Source of the DNA: Liopterus haemorrhoidalis
Lineage: Eukaryota; Arthropoda; Insecta; Coleoptera; Dytiscidae
DNA: 64,000 bases
NCBI GenBank assembly: GCA_963971575.1
Contig: OZ020611.1
Span: 25,217,279 to 25,281,278 of the forward strand
Direction: 5' to 3'
Under the pieces are notes generated by a model. The model worked only from the letters and a program-made list of their open reading frames with translations, had not been told where the DNA came from and ran no database searches. The translations under genes and the position numbers were made by a program. Positions 33,110 through 43,790 of this stretch are shown piece by piece. How positions within the stretch are numbered: position 1 is the stretch's first letter; the number at the start of each line of letters is the position of its first letter.

Positions 33110-34660
33110 TTTTAGGGTTTTGAAGATATGACCACCAAAAAAATCTTATAAGGTCACTTATGTGTCTGTCGGTCCGTACGGTAGAAATTGTTACCAAACG
33201 ATTGAACATAGAAAGTTGAAATTTGGCATGCTTGTACAACTCTTTAACCCACATGTAAGAAAAATATAGAGTTCAAAAAATCACGAGATAAATATAAACA
33301 AAGGTGTATTTAATGAGAAATATTATTTATATTTATAACATATGTTTTTACAGTTTTGATTGGGGTATCAAATGGAACCTCTAAATTTGTGGTTAAACAA
33401 GCAGGTTTTTATTTTGGAATAATCATTTTTTTTTTCATGATTTTCGCTAAAAAATATGTCAAAAAAATCTTATGTCTCAGAGGAGTTGATCTAAAAATCT
33501 GAAAAAATCTCAATAATGTACATTGTTGGGAACCGGAATAATTCAACAGGTATTTTTGATCAGGTTAGTGTTTCAAAAAAATATTTTGTGGCTGAAAAAA
33601 AAAAATTTTTTTTTTAATTCATGGCGTGTTATATCTAAAAAAAAGACATAGTTTAAGGAACAAAAAGACGATTTTTAGAAATTTTAACATGTTTTTTGAA
33701 AATTACTCTCCCGCACCATTTAACGCAAAGGGTTAAAACTAAAAATCTGAAAAAATTCTGAGTAATGTACGACAGAAATTTTTAATCATCTTTCGTTTTT
33801 GAAAAATATTGTAGTTTTTGTGTTTTTGCCAAAGTTAATTATTTTTTAATTTATGGCTAAAATTATGGTTAATAATGTACTTTTACTTGTACTTTTAATG
33901 TACTTTTTGTATTTATGGCGAATTTCATGTCATTTTTTTAAATTAAACATATAATAAAAAAAAAATTAACAGCTGAGACTCGAGTTTTTGTGTGTAGTGT
34001 TCAGAACGCTCCGCCTACTATTATACGTCATGATTCAACCTATTGTTTGAATAACTTTAGATTTTTTCAAATGTATCAAAGAGGAATATCGTTTACATCA
34101 ATGACCTACAGAGTGATTATTTAATGGCGAGACGACGTCACCGAATTTTACGTGCCTCCTAGCAGAATACTATGATTATAAAAACCTTGAAGAATATTTT
34201 ATTATGAAGAAGAAAAGATTATGCGTATGCGCGCATAATCGCCTGCTTCGATGTGTATGAAACGGCAAATTATTAAAACTTCCAGTGACGTCGTCTCGCC
34301 ATTAAATAATCACTCCGTACTTAAAAATCAAATAAAATATTATCAATAGTGAGAATTACGTTTCTGGAAATTAAAAAAAATATATTAAATCTTTTATCAA
34401 GATATTTCTTATTAATCTAATGAAGAGCTGAATACAAAGCAAATGCAGAAAAATTGCTGTTATTTTTTATTTTAAATTTCAATGTGATATTTAAAATTTA
34501 ACGGAAACTCTTAGTACTAATAAAATTATATCAAACCGTTCATTTTGATGTGATCATCGAAAACTTATTCCTAAACATTCAGCATTGTGTTGGCTTCTTA
34601 CACTTATTAAATACCTACAAAATCCTGGAAAATGGGAAAACTTACACTTCACATTATTTT
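33110..34660 (+). repeat. Family A copy carrying a 203-bp MITE
   Basis: Head TTTTAGGGTTTTGAAGATAT with GGTCACTTATGTGTCTGTC and GAAATTTGGCATGCTTGTAC. The body includes ACCGGAATAATTCAACAGG and two similar sub-blocks around CTAAAAATCTGAAAAAAT. The tail TTAAATACCTACAAAATCCT lies near 34612. Removing the MITE (34112-34314) gives about 1.35 kb, close to the other copies. Confidence 0.85.
34112..34314. mobile_element. 203-bp MITE with perfect 30-bp TIRs
   Basis: The left TIR (34112-34141) starts AGTGATTATTTAATGGCGAG and continues ACGACGTCAC. The right TIR (34285-34314) is its exact complement. The centre has a second hairpin GATTATGCG/CGCATAATC (34217-34225, 34232-34240). The flanks CTAC...GTAC suggest a short TAC duplication. 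The family A copy at 31.85 kb shows the uninterrupted site (GACTTATAGAAATACTTATA). Superfamily not assigned. Confidence 0.9.
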
Positions 34661-35704
34661 TGTCCAATTATTTTATAATATCATTTTGAATACGATCCTA
34701 GATGTTTTTGAAATTTTGAGAATTTAAATCCAGTTTTCTTAACTTTGCTTTTCCCCAAGTACTATGATATCTCCAAAACAAAATCCTGGTTGCGTTTCTG
34801 ACTAATCCATATTCACACATCTTCTTTACCGTTTTGACTTCTTCCACCCTCTTCTTCCTATTATGTATTCTTGTTTTTATTCGTTACATAATCCAATATG
34901 AAATAAATTATTAAAAAATTAATAAGAGGAAACAACTCATTGCATTAAGTAGGGCAACAACTCCTTAAACCACATGTAAAAAATATAATCAAAAATTATT
35001 ATTGTTCCCTACCCCATTTAATAAATAACAAAACAATCAGCATTAAATTAAAAATATAAATTGAATTAATATTTAAAGGAAACAGCTCCTGAATTGACTT
35101 CCTCTGCGAAGATCAGCAGATAAGAACGAGTTTAGTGTAGAAGGACACAAGTAGTCATTGTTTATGTCTTACTCAAGGCATATGTGCTGCAGGTCGAATG
35201 TGCACGCGATCGTAGAGACCTCCTGGGGCGAACCCAAGAACTACGGCTCCTGCGGGTTCTTGCATAAACCAAAACATCGGTTATTGTTGTTTTAAAACAC
35301 TTTCCACTTGAATTAATTCATGATTATTTTGTGTATGTTTTATTAATTTGCAGTTGAAACCATTTAAAATCGTTTAAGCTACAATTTGAGTTTCTGTATG
35401 TTTTGCTATTATCCCAAATAGATTTTACGAATAACCAATGATGATCATGGTGGACTAAAATCAACGTATGGAAATCTACATTGACATAGGCTGACAGAGG
35501 TTAGAACTCCCATATCGCATTTTTACGGTTAAAACGGCACATGGGCTAACCGTGATTCAAAAATAAAAACTCCATTTAGTTCCGTTTAAACGTTTGTAAT
35601 AGCCAGTATGCCTTATTTCATAATCGGCAATCGTTTTTGTACCGGGGGTTGCATTGTCCTTAAAATATGTTGTTTTTTAAGCTTGATAAGAAAAGTTAAA
35701 TAAT
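34661..35704. other. No gene supported
   Basis: A GC-richer stretch at about 35095-35275 is unlike its surroundings but has no recognised motif. Confidence 0.35.
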
Positions 35705-36300
35705 TTGCCACAATGATAAAGCAGATGAATCTGAAAATTCAAGAAATTACGAACAAAATAAAAGCTGCTAATGCATCGTATTTTGCACTTGGTCCTTTCA
35801 TCAAAATGAAATTCCTGCCAGAGACACAGCACCAGGTTACACCGAACTATTGTAAGTCCTAAACTTATGAATGGCTCTAAAACATGGACTTTAATATTGC
35901 CAGATCGACAACACTTCTCAGTTTTTGAAAATAATTTATTAAACCGAATCTTTGGTCTTATTCAAATTAAAATGAATAGAGAATGGTGAATAGAGAATCC
36001 GCAAGAATAAAAATATCCAATAACTGTAGTTAAGATCGAGTGTTCCACAAAAACTGAGAGGTAAATTACAGAATGGTAAGAAGGATATGGGACGGATGAT
36101 TGGATACTCGTCAACCAGTGGGAAGACCTAGCAAGAGATGAAGTGATCAGCAAACCGAAGATCTATCAAGTATTGGTATACAGGACACACGAAAAAACCG
36201 GACAATTTACAGTTCAAGATGAAGGACTTATGTGAGTGAGACCAAAAGTCAACCCAATTGACAATGCCCAAAGAAGATAGAATTTATATCTTAGGTCAGC
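35705..36300 (+). pseudogene. RTE-like LINE fragment, RT thumb and tail
   Basis: Plus-strand reading gives EITNKIKAANASYFALGPFIK, then after frameshifts a YGS.TWTL-like segment (ATGGCTCTAAAACATGGACT), LLNRIFGL, and a GRPSKRW-type tail near 36125. This order (KAA/GN..Y..L, Y-G-S-x-T-W, WLGH region, GRP..RW) is that of RTE-like LINE C-termini. Multiple shifts and stops. No RT catalytic box is present, so it is a 5'-truncated relic. Confidence 0.75.
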
Positions 36301-36417
36301 AGTTTTTATTCATGTAGAGGATATTTTCTGTTAAACTAATGAATGCATAATCTAAATATGGAGGATTTATTCATATAACAATGTTGTCATTAGAATTATC
36401 GCGATGTTTTATTATTG

Positions 36418-36456
<39 letters not shown>

Positions 36457-36744
36457 TTTTGAGGTGGTCGCAAACCCTCGGACCCCCAGGTCTTCTTTCA
36501 CGTTCTTCAGAACTACAACAAAGGACCCCGGTTTAAGAATCACTGTCTTAGATATGATTTTAATTATTTATTTACAATATTAACGATATTTGAACATAAA
36601 CGTTACCGGTTTGAGCTATTTTCACATTCATAATTTTGGAACAGCAACGAATATAATTATCAAGAAAAATAATGATTTTTTTTTTATTACAATTTTTTAG
36701 GTTCTTGAGCATCTAGGCTTTTAACACACGGTACAGTGTTCTTT
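36301..36744. other. Spacer with (ATT)n tract
   Basis: Contains an (ATT)n microsatellite at about 36412-36458 followed by GAGGTGGTCGCAAACCC, plus the 3' untranslated part of the next LINE (about 36690-36744). No gene. Confidence 0.6.
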
Positions 36745-37900
36745 CTACAAGTTATTGTACATATTTATGGCCTTAAGATAATTTATAATGTTATATTTCA
36801 TTGCAGATGGGGGTGTAAGTGCTTGTGTTATATCTCTTGGTATGTTGTATAATTGCCTGTGGTGATTGTATTTTGTACAGTCGGTTATAAGGTGCTTTAC
36901 TGTTAGTAATGTGTCACAAATGTCACATTTTACTCCTGGTGTTTTTTGAAGTAAATGTTTGTATGTTACGTTGGAGTGTCCTCTTTGTTGTCTTGTGAGC
37001 ACTACTTGTTCTCTTCTGTCTTCTCTTACTGGCCATTTTTTAATATTTTCTTTTATTTTTCTTAGTTTGCCGGTAGTGTTCCTGCAATAGTCGTTCCATT
37101 CTTCTTGTATATTATTCTTAATGAATTTGGTGTAATCATATTTTGGTATTGGTATATTTATTTCAGGGGTGGTGATTGCTTCTTTCGCTGTTTTATCTGC
37201 TTTTTCGTTTCCTCGCAGTCCTATATGAGACGGTAACCATAAAATAATTATTTAGTAGCTATTGTTTCTTAACGATTGCATTTTGTCTTGTATTTTCTTT
37301 ACTGTTTGGTACTTCGAGCGTGTGTTTCAAATTGCTCGTATTGAGCTTGAGGAATTGGTACAGATTATGTATTTCCTTTGTTCTGTGTTCTTTTCTTCTA
37401 TTTTCTCTATAGCTTTGAGCAGTGGCGCACCCAGGATTTTTTATTTTTTTATTTGTGAGCCCGGAAGACAAATATATTTATGTTATGATTAATGTTCTCA
37501 CTTCTAAATTTCAAGATATGATCTAAAATGAAAGGTCCTCACTTCTGAAATACAAATGAGGTCCTAAAAAAAAAAAGCTCCTCGTTCTTCCGAAATACAA
37601 GTAATGATCTAAAAAAAGTCCTCACTTCAAGTGATAATAAAAGGTCCTCATCTCTATTTTTAAATACATATATTTACCTACGACCATGGTGATTAAAAAA
37701 AAAAATTATTTCCCCCTTCCTTGGGGGGGAGGCCCCCCAGGCCACACCTGGTTGCGCCACAGGCTTTGAGAATACCATGAATTTCTGCAGTGAAGCTAGA
37801 TATTGAGAACGGAATGTAGTGAATATTTGTTGTGTGTTTTCATATTTTCCACAAATCACATTAAATGCAAACATTTTACCTCAGATTGACAACTACTCTC
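36745..37900 (-). pseudogene. I/Jockey-type LINE, RNase H and C-terminus
   Basis: Read on the minus strand: SISSFTAEIHGILKAIEK (about 37800-37771) enters an RNase H domain. After a hAT MITE is skipped, IICTNSSSSIRAI, then LWLPSHIGLRGNEKADKTAK (about 37245-37185) gives the last RNase H acidic/His region. IPIPKYDYTKFIKNN, RREQVVLTRQQRGHS and a CCHC knuckle CDICDTLLTVKHLITDC lead to a stop at 36745. TDS is changed to TNS in RNase H, and frames shift at least twice. It is 5'-truncated upstream of RNase H. Confidence 0.9.
37430..37762. mobile_element. hAT MITE with 8-bp TSD, in the LINE RNase H
   Basis: Starts CAGTGGCGCACCCAGG and ends CCTGGTTGCGCCACAG, inverted repeats of hAT type. The 8-bp duplication GCTTTGAG at 37422-37429 and 37763-37770 is perfect. 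Excision restores the LINE reading (GILKAIEK). The interior has a degenerate tandem repeat around AGGTCCTCACTTC and AAATACAA (37535-37660). Confidence 0.95.
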
Positions 37901-38799
37901 TATACACGTACAGAAAACTTCATTTCTATAAAATACAATGAGCAAGTTTGAAAATTTACAAAAAATCGTAAGTTTATTTTTGGTATATGCATGCCAAAAT
38001 TTAATTAAATACGTCAGCGCGGTCCACGCCAGCCGTTTGAATTTCTATCGTGCAGACAAACACAACAGTGTAAGTAAAGGATTACTTGGTCACAGCTACG
38101 AAACTCTAAAATGCAAGTGGTAAAATAAAAGTACTATCTTTAAACCAGTAAGATCGCTGGTTAAGACAAATCGGAGGATAATGTACAAATATACATGCAA
38201 TTTCCTAATGGCTAACAAGAAGTGCCCTTAAATAATAAAACAGGTCTCGTTAAATGAAAGGGCAGCTGTATATTATTATAGGGAATATTCACAAATACCT
38301 ACGCACTCATACGTAATTCTGACTTGTTACCTTGTTGCCTCAGTACTTATTACCTTATTATTTTGGTTAAAGAGCCTCAAAACTCTTGGAACCGTTTACG
38401 AATCGCTGAACCAACAATTTTTCAACAAGGTGTTCTACCACAGGCTTATAAGAGGTTGACTATAGAATGTTGCTATTATTTTGTTATTTTATTAGGTATT
38501 TATTATTACATTCGCATAGTAATTCAATATTTATCTTCCGATATTATACAAATCAGCTAAGGAATCCAGTTCTTAGTGATAAATGCTTCAATAATGATGT
38601 GAAAAGTGAATTTGATTCCTGTCAGGATTTCGTAGGTATCTAGTAATAAGTGATTGTGCCCAAGAAGAAAAAACAGAATATTTTAGCATATTTTAGTCGT
38701 TAATAATAAAAGTGGGCTAGTGGGCATAAATCAATTTTTTTGAAAACTGAAGTTGTATTGTTGTATAGTTGTATAGTTGTTGAATTTTTATATATTTCA
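37901..38799. other. No gene supported; partial family A tail
   Basis: A short family A tail-like piece (CAGGATTTCGTAGGTATCTA) occurs near 38622. Otherwise AT-rich; small open frames lack any domain. Confidence 0.45.
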
Positions 38800-39860
38800 G
38801 AATTTTGTAGGTATTTAATAAGTGTAAGAAGCCAACATAATACTGGATATCTAGGAATATTTGTTCTCTAATCACATCAAAATGAACAGTTTTTTTATAA
38901 TCATTTTTATTCGTTATTTGAGTACTAAGAGGTTTAATTTAATGTTTTTAAACAAAATTAAAATAATTTACCAAAAATCCAAACTTTTTTTCCCCTGCAT
39001 TTTCTTCCTATTCAAGTCTTCATTAAATTACTAAGAAATATATTAATAATGGCTTAATTTTTTTCAATGTCAGAAACGTCTTTCCTACTATTAACAATGT
39101 TTTATTTATAAGTATTTCTATAAGTCATTATTATAAATGATTTATTCCTCTTTGATAACTTAAAACCAAAAATCTAAATTAATTCAAAGAATAGGTTGAA
39201 TCACAATGTATAATAGTATAATAAAATAACTGAACACTACACACTACACTAGATACAAAATATTTATAACATTATTAGCCATAATTTAGCCATGGAACAA
39301 AAAAATAATTCATTTTGCCAGAAACACAAAAACTGAAATATGTTTTAAAAACGCAATCGGATCAAAATTTTCTCTAGTACGTTTCCAGCTCTGATCCATG
39401 TACATTACCCCTAATTTGTTCAGATTTTTAGTTTAATCCCTTTGTGTAAAAAATGGAAAAGGGAAAAATTTTAAACCACTACTTTTCGTTCCTTAAGTGC
39501 TTTCTTTTCGTTCTATGGCCTAAGTGCTTTCTTTTTTGGTACCACACAATAAATTTTAAAAATATATATATATATATATTTTTTTTTCCTCAACGACAAA
39601 AAATATCGACATTTTTCGAAAAACTAATTTCATCAAAAATTCCTGTTGAACTATTCCGGTTCCCATAAATGTTCATTATGGAGATATTTTTAGATTTATA
39701 GATCAAGCTTTCCGAGATAGGGTGGGGGACAAAAGTTTTTTGACACATTTTTGTTAAAAATCCTATTAAAAAAAATTAATTTTCAAACATTAAAATTTGC
39801 TTGATGATCCACTTATTAAAAGAATACATTTGGTATGCCAATCAAAATTTAAAAAAATAT
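38800..39860 (-). repeat. Family A copy, minus orientation
   Basis: The tail in reverse (CAGAATTTTGTAGGTATTTA, AATAAGTGTAAGAAGCC) is followed by TTATTCCTCTTTGATAACTT, GGTTGAATCACAATGTATAA and ACACTACACACTACACTAG, the exact complement order of the 31.7-31.9 kb segment. The head is lost where LINE sequence begins near 39885. It supplies the uninterrupted TTAA site near 39800. Confidence 0.85.
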
Positions 39861-40200
39861 AATTTTTTTTAAATATATGTTTTTTAAAGAGGCGTCAGCA
39901 ACTTGGCTATTGGCCCCTAATACATATATTTTGACATTTTTTTTTAACATAATATATAATAAATAAATAGTATAAACGAATAATATTTTTAAATTTGGGT
40001 GAAAACATTAATTGATTTTAGATAATTTATTACATTGGAGAAATGATCTTGGTTGTTGCTTAGAGCTTCTTTGAGAGATAATGGGATTTGGAATCTTAAC
40101 CTCTCAACTTGATAATTAGGACAGTCGATTATTAGATGTCTTACATCTAATCTAGTTTTGCAATTTTGGCATTCTATGGGATTTTGTTTTTCAAAAATAT

Positions 40201-40351
40201 ATTGATATATATATATATATATATCAGATCAGATTAAAAATTCTGTTAGCATTAAACAATTTAAATACAACGTGTTTCAATATTTCAAAGAGTAAAGTTT
40301 TTTTTTTTATGTAAATGTTATGTTTTATGTAAATTTTAGTTTTAAGATTAT

Positions 40352-40393
<42 letters not shown>
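40201..40393 (+). mobile_element. CR1-like LINE 3' scrap between TA tracts
   Basis: The 120 bases after CAGATCAGATTAAAAATTCT are the reverse complement of the 3' part of the LINE at 41118-41961 and are bordered by (TA)n on both sides. It interrupts the I-type LINE frame between RLRLGH and the CCHC knuckle. Confidence 0.75.
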
Positions 40394-40396
<3 letters not shown>

Positions 40397-40619
40397 GTGG
40401 CCTAATCGGAGTCGCGTAATAACAATTTGATCTCTTCTATTCATATTGGTTTTCCAGTAGCTAAAGTCTTCTTTTATTTGACTGAAATGATTTGTTATTG
40501 TACCCCAGTATGAAATCAATTTTGAGTTTAATTTATTTTTAATATGGTTAATGAAATCTCTATGTGGAATTGATATATTTATCTATTGGTATATGTTTCT
40601 ATTGGTATAATAGAAACAT

Positions 40620-40870
40620 ATACTCTGTTGAGGATTTTTTTAACAACGTTTAGTTTAACATGAGTGGCTATTTCGCTTATATTTACCTTATACATTTTAT
40701 ACTTTTACATTTTACACTTATAACACTATAACATTTTGTATTTTAGTTATTTTTTTATCATATGACTGTAATAATATTTTTTAATCAATAACTATGTTTT
40801 ATAATTGACTTGTCCTGAAATTATGTAATTTTTGGATCAATAAAGTATTATTATTATTATTATTATTATC
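40620..40870 (+). mobile_element. LINE or SINE 3' end with (ATT)n tail
   Basis: A non-coding 250-bp insert ends CAATAAAG followed by ATT repeats (40846-40869). It interrupts the I-type LINE just after AKLATNKN. The tail form matches the CR1-like copies at 41118 and 62735. Confidence 0.6.
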
Positions 40871-41117
40871 AAATTTTTATTTGTAGCTAATTTTGCGGCC
40901 TGATCTTCTTCTTCATTTTAATTTTGATGCCAACATGAGAGGGGATCCATAGGATAACAATCTTATTTCCTTCAATAATAGCATTATGCACATTTGCTTG
41001 AATGCCTTGAATTATCGGGTCTTTCGTGTGAACTTCTTTGATGTCGTCTATGGAACTATGCGAATCTGTTTGTATTAAAAATTTGAATATTTTTGATATT
41101 GATTTGAATATCTTACA

Positions 41118-41961
41118 ATAATAATAATAATAATAAATAATTAGGTAAACATTTGTATTAACAAAATAATTTTTATCTAATATATCTAACAAATGTATAT
41201 CAAATATATCCAACTAACAGGAAGTAGGGATTACTTATACATCTTACACCCAAATCTTAAAACTAAAATTTACATGAAATATAACATTTACATAAAAAAA
41301 AAAATCTTTACTCTTTGAAATATTGAAACACGTTGTATTTAAATTGTTTAATGCTAACAGAATTTTTAATCTGATCTGGCAAAGCATTTTATTCATTAGA
41401 CCTTCTGAAAAATACGGAGTTCATTGTGGATTTTAAGTTAGTTTTTTTTTTTTTTTTTGTATGAATGTTGGATTTATTTCAACTATTATAATTGTAGACT
41501 TCAAAACTTATAATTTATAAACTTCGTTAAATAGTTAGGCTCACCTCGTACAATTTTAAATATAAAAATTAAAGCTAGTATTTTTAATTTATCTTTAACA
41601 TTAATAAAATTTTAATGGGTGTAAGGCGTCCACAATGTAGAATTATACGCATTCCTCTATTTTGAAGTTTTTGGTGAGCTTCTTTACTACTATTATCTAA
41701 AAGGTATAAAATACTTGCACAATAATCAAAATGAGGTTGGATTATAGATTTAAAAATTAACGTTTTAATCCAACATGACAAATGTTTCGATATTCTGGAG
41801 AAGAAATAAAGGTTATTCTTTATTTTTTTGTAAATAAAACTAAAATGGCTTTTAAAAGTTAAGCAAAAATGTAACATAAAACCTAAGTATTTAAATTCTT
41901 TTACAAATACAATATATTCACCGTTACATTTTAAATTACATAGAGTATTTATTTCTACCAA
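41118..41961 (-). pseudogene. CR1/Jockey-like LINE, RT C-terminus
   Basis: About 125 codons (41584-41961) give EFKYLGFMLHFCLTFKSHF, LIFKSIIQPHFDYCASIL and LQKLQNRGMRIIL-like motifs, the conserved RT thumb region (YLG, FDYC, QN..R) of CR1/L2/Jockey-group LINEs. Frameshifted continuation reaches FINYKF and a DQIKN-type end, then an untranslated region with a (TTA)n tail at 41118-41137. It is 5'-truncated, lacks the catalytic box, and is itself next to or nested in the I-type LINE. Confidence 0.85.
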
Positions 41962-42074
41962 CTAGCAGACCCGTTGCCAACAACGTTGGCAAACTGATAT
42001 CGAATAAAAATAAATATAAGCAGGAATCAATTATTAAAATTTGCATGATTTTGCGTATATTAACAAAACAGAAA
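41962..42074. other. Spacer
   Basis: Begins ACTAGCAGACCCGTTGCCAAC, with an internal palindromic GTTGCCAACAACGTTGGCAA. This resembles ends of widespread insect repeats but cannot be assigned. Confidence 0.3.
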
Positions 42075-42500
42075 CGTTTCTTGATTATACCTAGGAAATC
42101 TAAAAAAGCTGCTTAATGCGTGTCGTTTAAAAATTAATATCGGGTCGGGTACGGCCCGCGGGCCATATGCTGGACAGCAATGGTATAGCTGTTTCTGATT
42201 ATACCTAGGAAATCCTAAAAAGCCGCTCAATGCGTGTCGTTTAAAAATTTGTATCGGACCGGATACGGCCTGCGGGCCATATGCTGGACATGAATGGTAT
42301 AGTTGTTTCTGAATATACCTAGGAAATCCTAAAAGCTGATTAAGGCGTTTCGTTTAAAAATTAATATCGGGCCGGCTACGGCCCGTGGGCCATTTGCTGG
42401 GCCTCAATAGTATAGCTGTTTCTGTAGGGAATCCTAAAAAACCGCTCAATGCGTGTCGTTTAAAAATAAGTATCGGGCCAGGCACGGCCCGCGAGCATAT
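42075..42500. repeat. Minisatellite, unit about 114 bp, 3.7 copies
   Basis: TTTCTGATTATACCTAGGAA, TGCGTGTCGTTTAAAAAT and CGGCCCGCGGGCCATATGCT recur at starts near 42075, 42189, 42303 and 42413. The units are markedly GC-richer than the neighbourhood. The last is truncated, ending with GCGAGCATATCG. Confidence 0.9.
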
Positions 42501-42594
42501 CGTTAATTGAGACAACATTCTTTAATTAAGCCAAGGTATATACTGACTGGACAGCTAAGAGCTATATTCTCGCTAAGGCTAGGTGAACACCTAA

Positions 42595-43240
42595 CACATA
42601 GTGAAGCAGAGAGCAAAGCATCGATGAAAGCGGAGAGCAAATCAGCGAAATTAAATAAATGAATTCCTGTTAACACGCGCATAGTGGAGCGTACTGCAGC
42701 GAGATTATATCGTTGTTATAGTCGAATAAAGCGACGCGTTCAAACAATTTTGATTTCTCTGCTATCATCGTTGCTAAAATAATTGTTTAAAATGGATATT
42801 GAAGCATTTACAAGTAGTTCTCATTTATAAGAGGTATTTATAGTAGGTTCCGATTGAAATTTGTTCATTTTTTACCAATTTATGTTGAATTTTTTGCAAA
42901 ATATAATCAAACGTTGAAATACTCATGCGAAAATAAGAATGAAACTTTTCTGGATATTCGCGGGTTGCATATAGAAATGATGAAATTCACCATGTATATG
43001 TCTACTTTTATTTATTCTGTGAACAGTGCACCTTCTAGTGTGTTTATTTTTATTTTTTAGTAAATACCAAATTTTCAGGGAAGAGTTTTGTGTTAGTAAA
43101 AAATCCATTATAATTTTGTGAACTTTCTGCTAGATTTTAAACGCGTCACTATGTGTAGACACTCTTTTATAAGCGTGACATTCTTTCGCTATTTTACTCT
43201 CCGCTTTCATCGCTGCTTTGCTCTCTGCTACACTATGTGC
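42595..43240. mobile_element. DNA-transposon-like element with ~55-bp TIRs
   Basis: CACATAGTGAAGCAGAGAGC at the left continues AAAGCATCGATGAAAGCGGA. The right end is the complement with a few changes (ends GCTACACTATGTG). The 646-bp interior has a small open frame (42854-43060) without a recognised domain. The duplication is not clear and the superfamily is unknown. Confidence 0.75.
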
Positions 43241-43415
43241 TTAGTCTAAGTGACCTGTTGTCGGAGAACGTCGCTCTGTGTGGTGGGGAACGACCGACCG
43301 TACACATCAAGCCCCGCTAGCACCAAGGAACTTAGCGACACGATGATACACAGAAATTAGGGCTTTTATATAATTTATTGCAAATAAAATACTTCTCAAT
43401 CTTATCTAGCTCACT

Positions 43416-43706
43416 CAGTGGCGGATTAAGCCTTCGCCGGGCCCAAGACATTTTTGATTTACGGGCCCTCAACCTATGTTTTTTTAAAAAAGGTCCTTAC
43501 TTCCCAAATCCAAGTGAAGAGCAAAAAAAAAGGACTTCACCTCCCAGATCCAAGTGAAGAGCAAAAAATAAAAAAAAGGTCCTCACCTTCCAAATCCAAG
43601 TGAAGAGCAAAAAACAAAAAAGGTCCTCACCTCCCAAATCCAGGCCCTTGAAAATTACGGGCCCAAGACAAATGTCTTTTTTGTCTAAGGTGAAAGTCCG
43701 TCACTG
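43416..43706. mobile_element. hAT MITE with 8-bp TSD
   Basis: CAGTGGCGGATTAAGCC at the left and GTCCGTCACTG at the right. The 8-bp duplication AGCTCACT is at 43408-43415 and 43707-43714. The interior consists largely of about three tandem copies of CAAATCCAAGTGAAGAGC with AAGGTCCTCACCT. A related array sits in the MITE at 37430. Confidence 0.93.
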
Positions 43707-43734
43707 AGCTCACTCTGCATATGACGGACAGATA

Positions 43735-43790
43735 TATGCATATATGACGGACAGACAGACACATGCGTGACGTTATTACGATTTTTTGGT
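43735..43790 (-). repeat. Family A head scrap
   Basis: GACGGACAGACAGACACATG followed by CGTGACGTTATTACGATTTT matches the family A head in minus orientation. Confidence 0.6.

Larger units (their letters stand above)
39885..41117 (-). pseudogene. I/Jockey-type LINE with nested insertions
   Basis: From 41080 downward: LIQTDSHSSIDDIKEV and VILWIPSHVGIK of an RNase H domain, then EEDQAAKLATNKN. After an insert with an (ATT)n tail, KLISYWGTITNHFSQ and DQIVITRLRLGH. After a second insert between TA tracts, IECQNCKTRLDVRHLIIDC (CCHC knuckle) and FSNVINYLKSINVF before the stop near 40005. The 3' untranslated region runs to about 39885. It is riddled with microsatellites and insertions; dead. Confidence 0.85.

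Noticed and set aside
42854..43060. Possible PIF/Harbinger coding remnant inside the 42.6-43.2 kb element
   Set aside because: Only vague resemblance; no catalytic motif and no 3-bp duplication.
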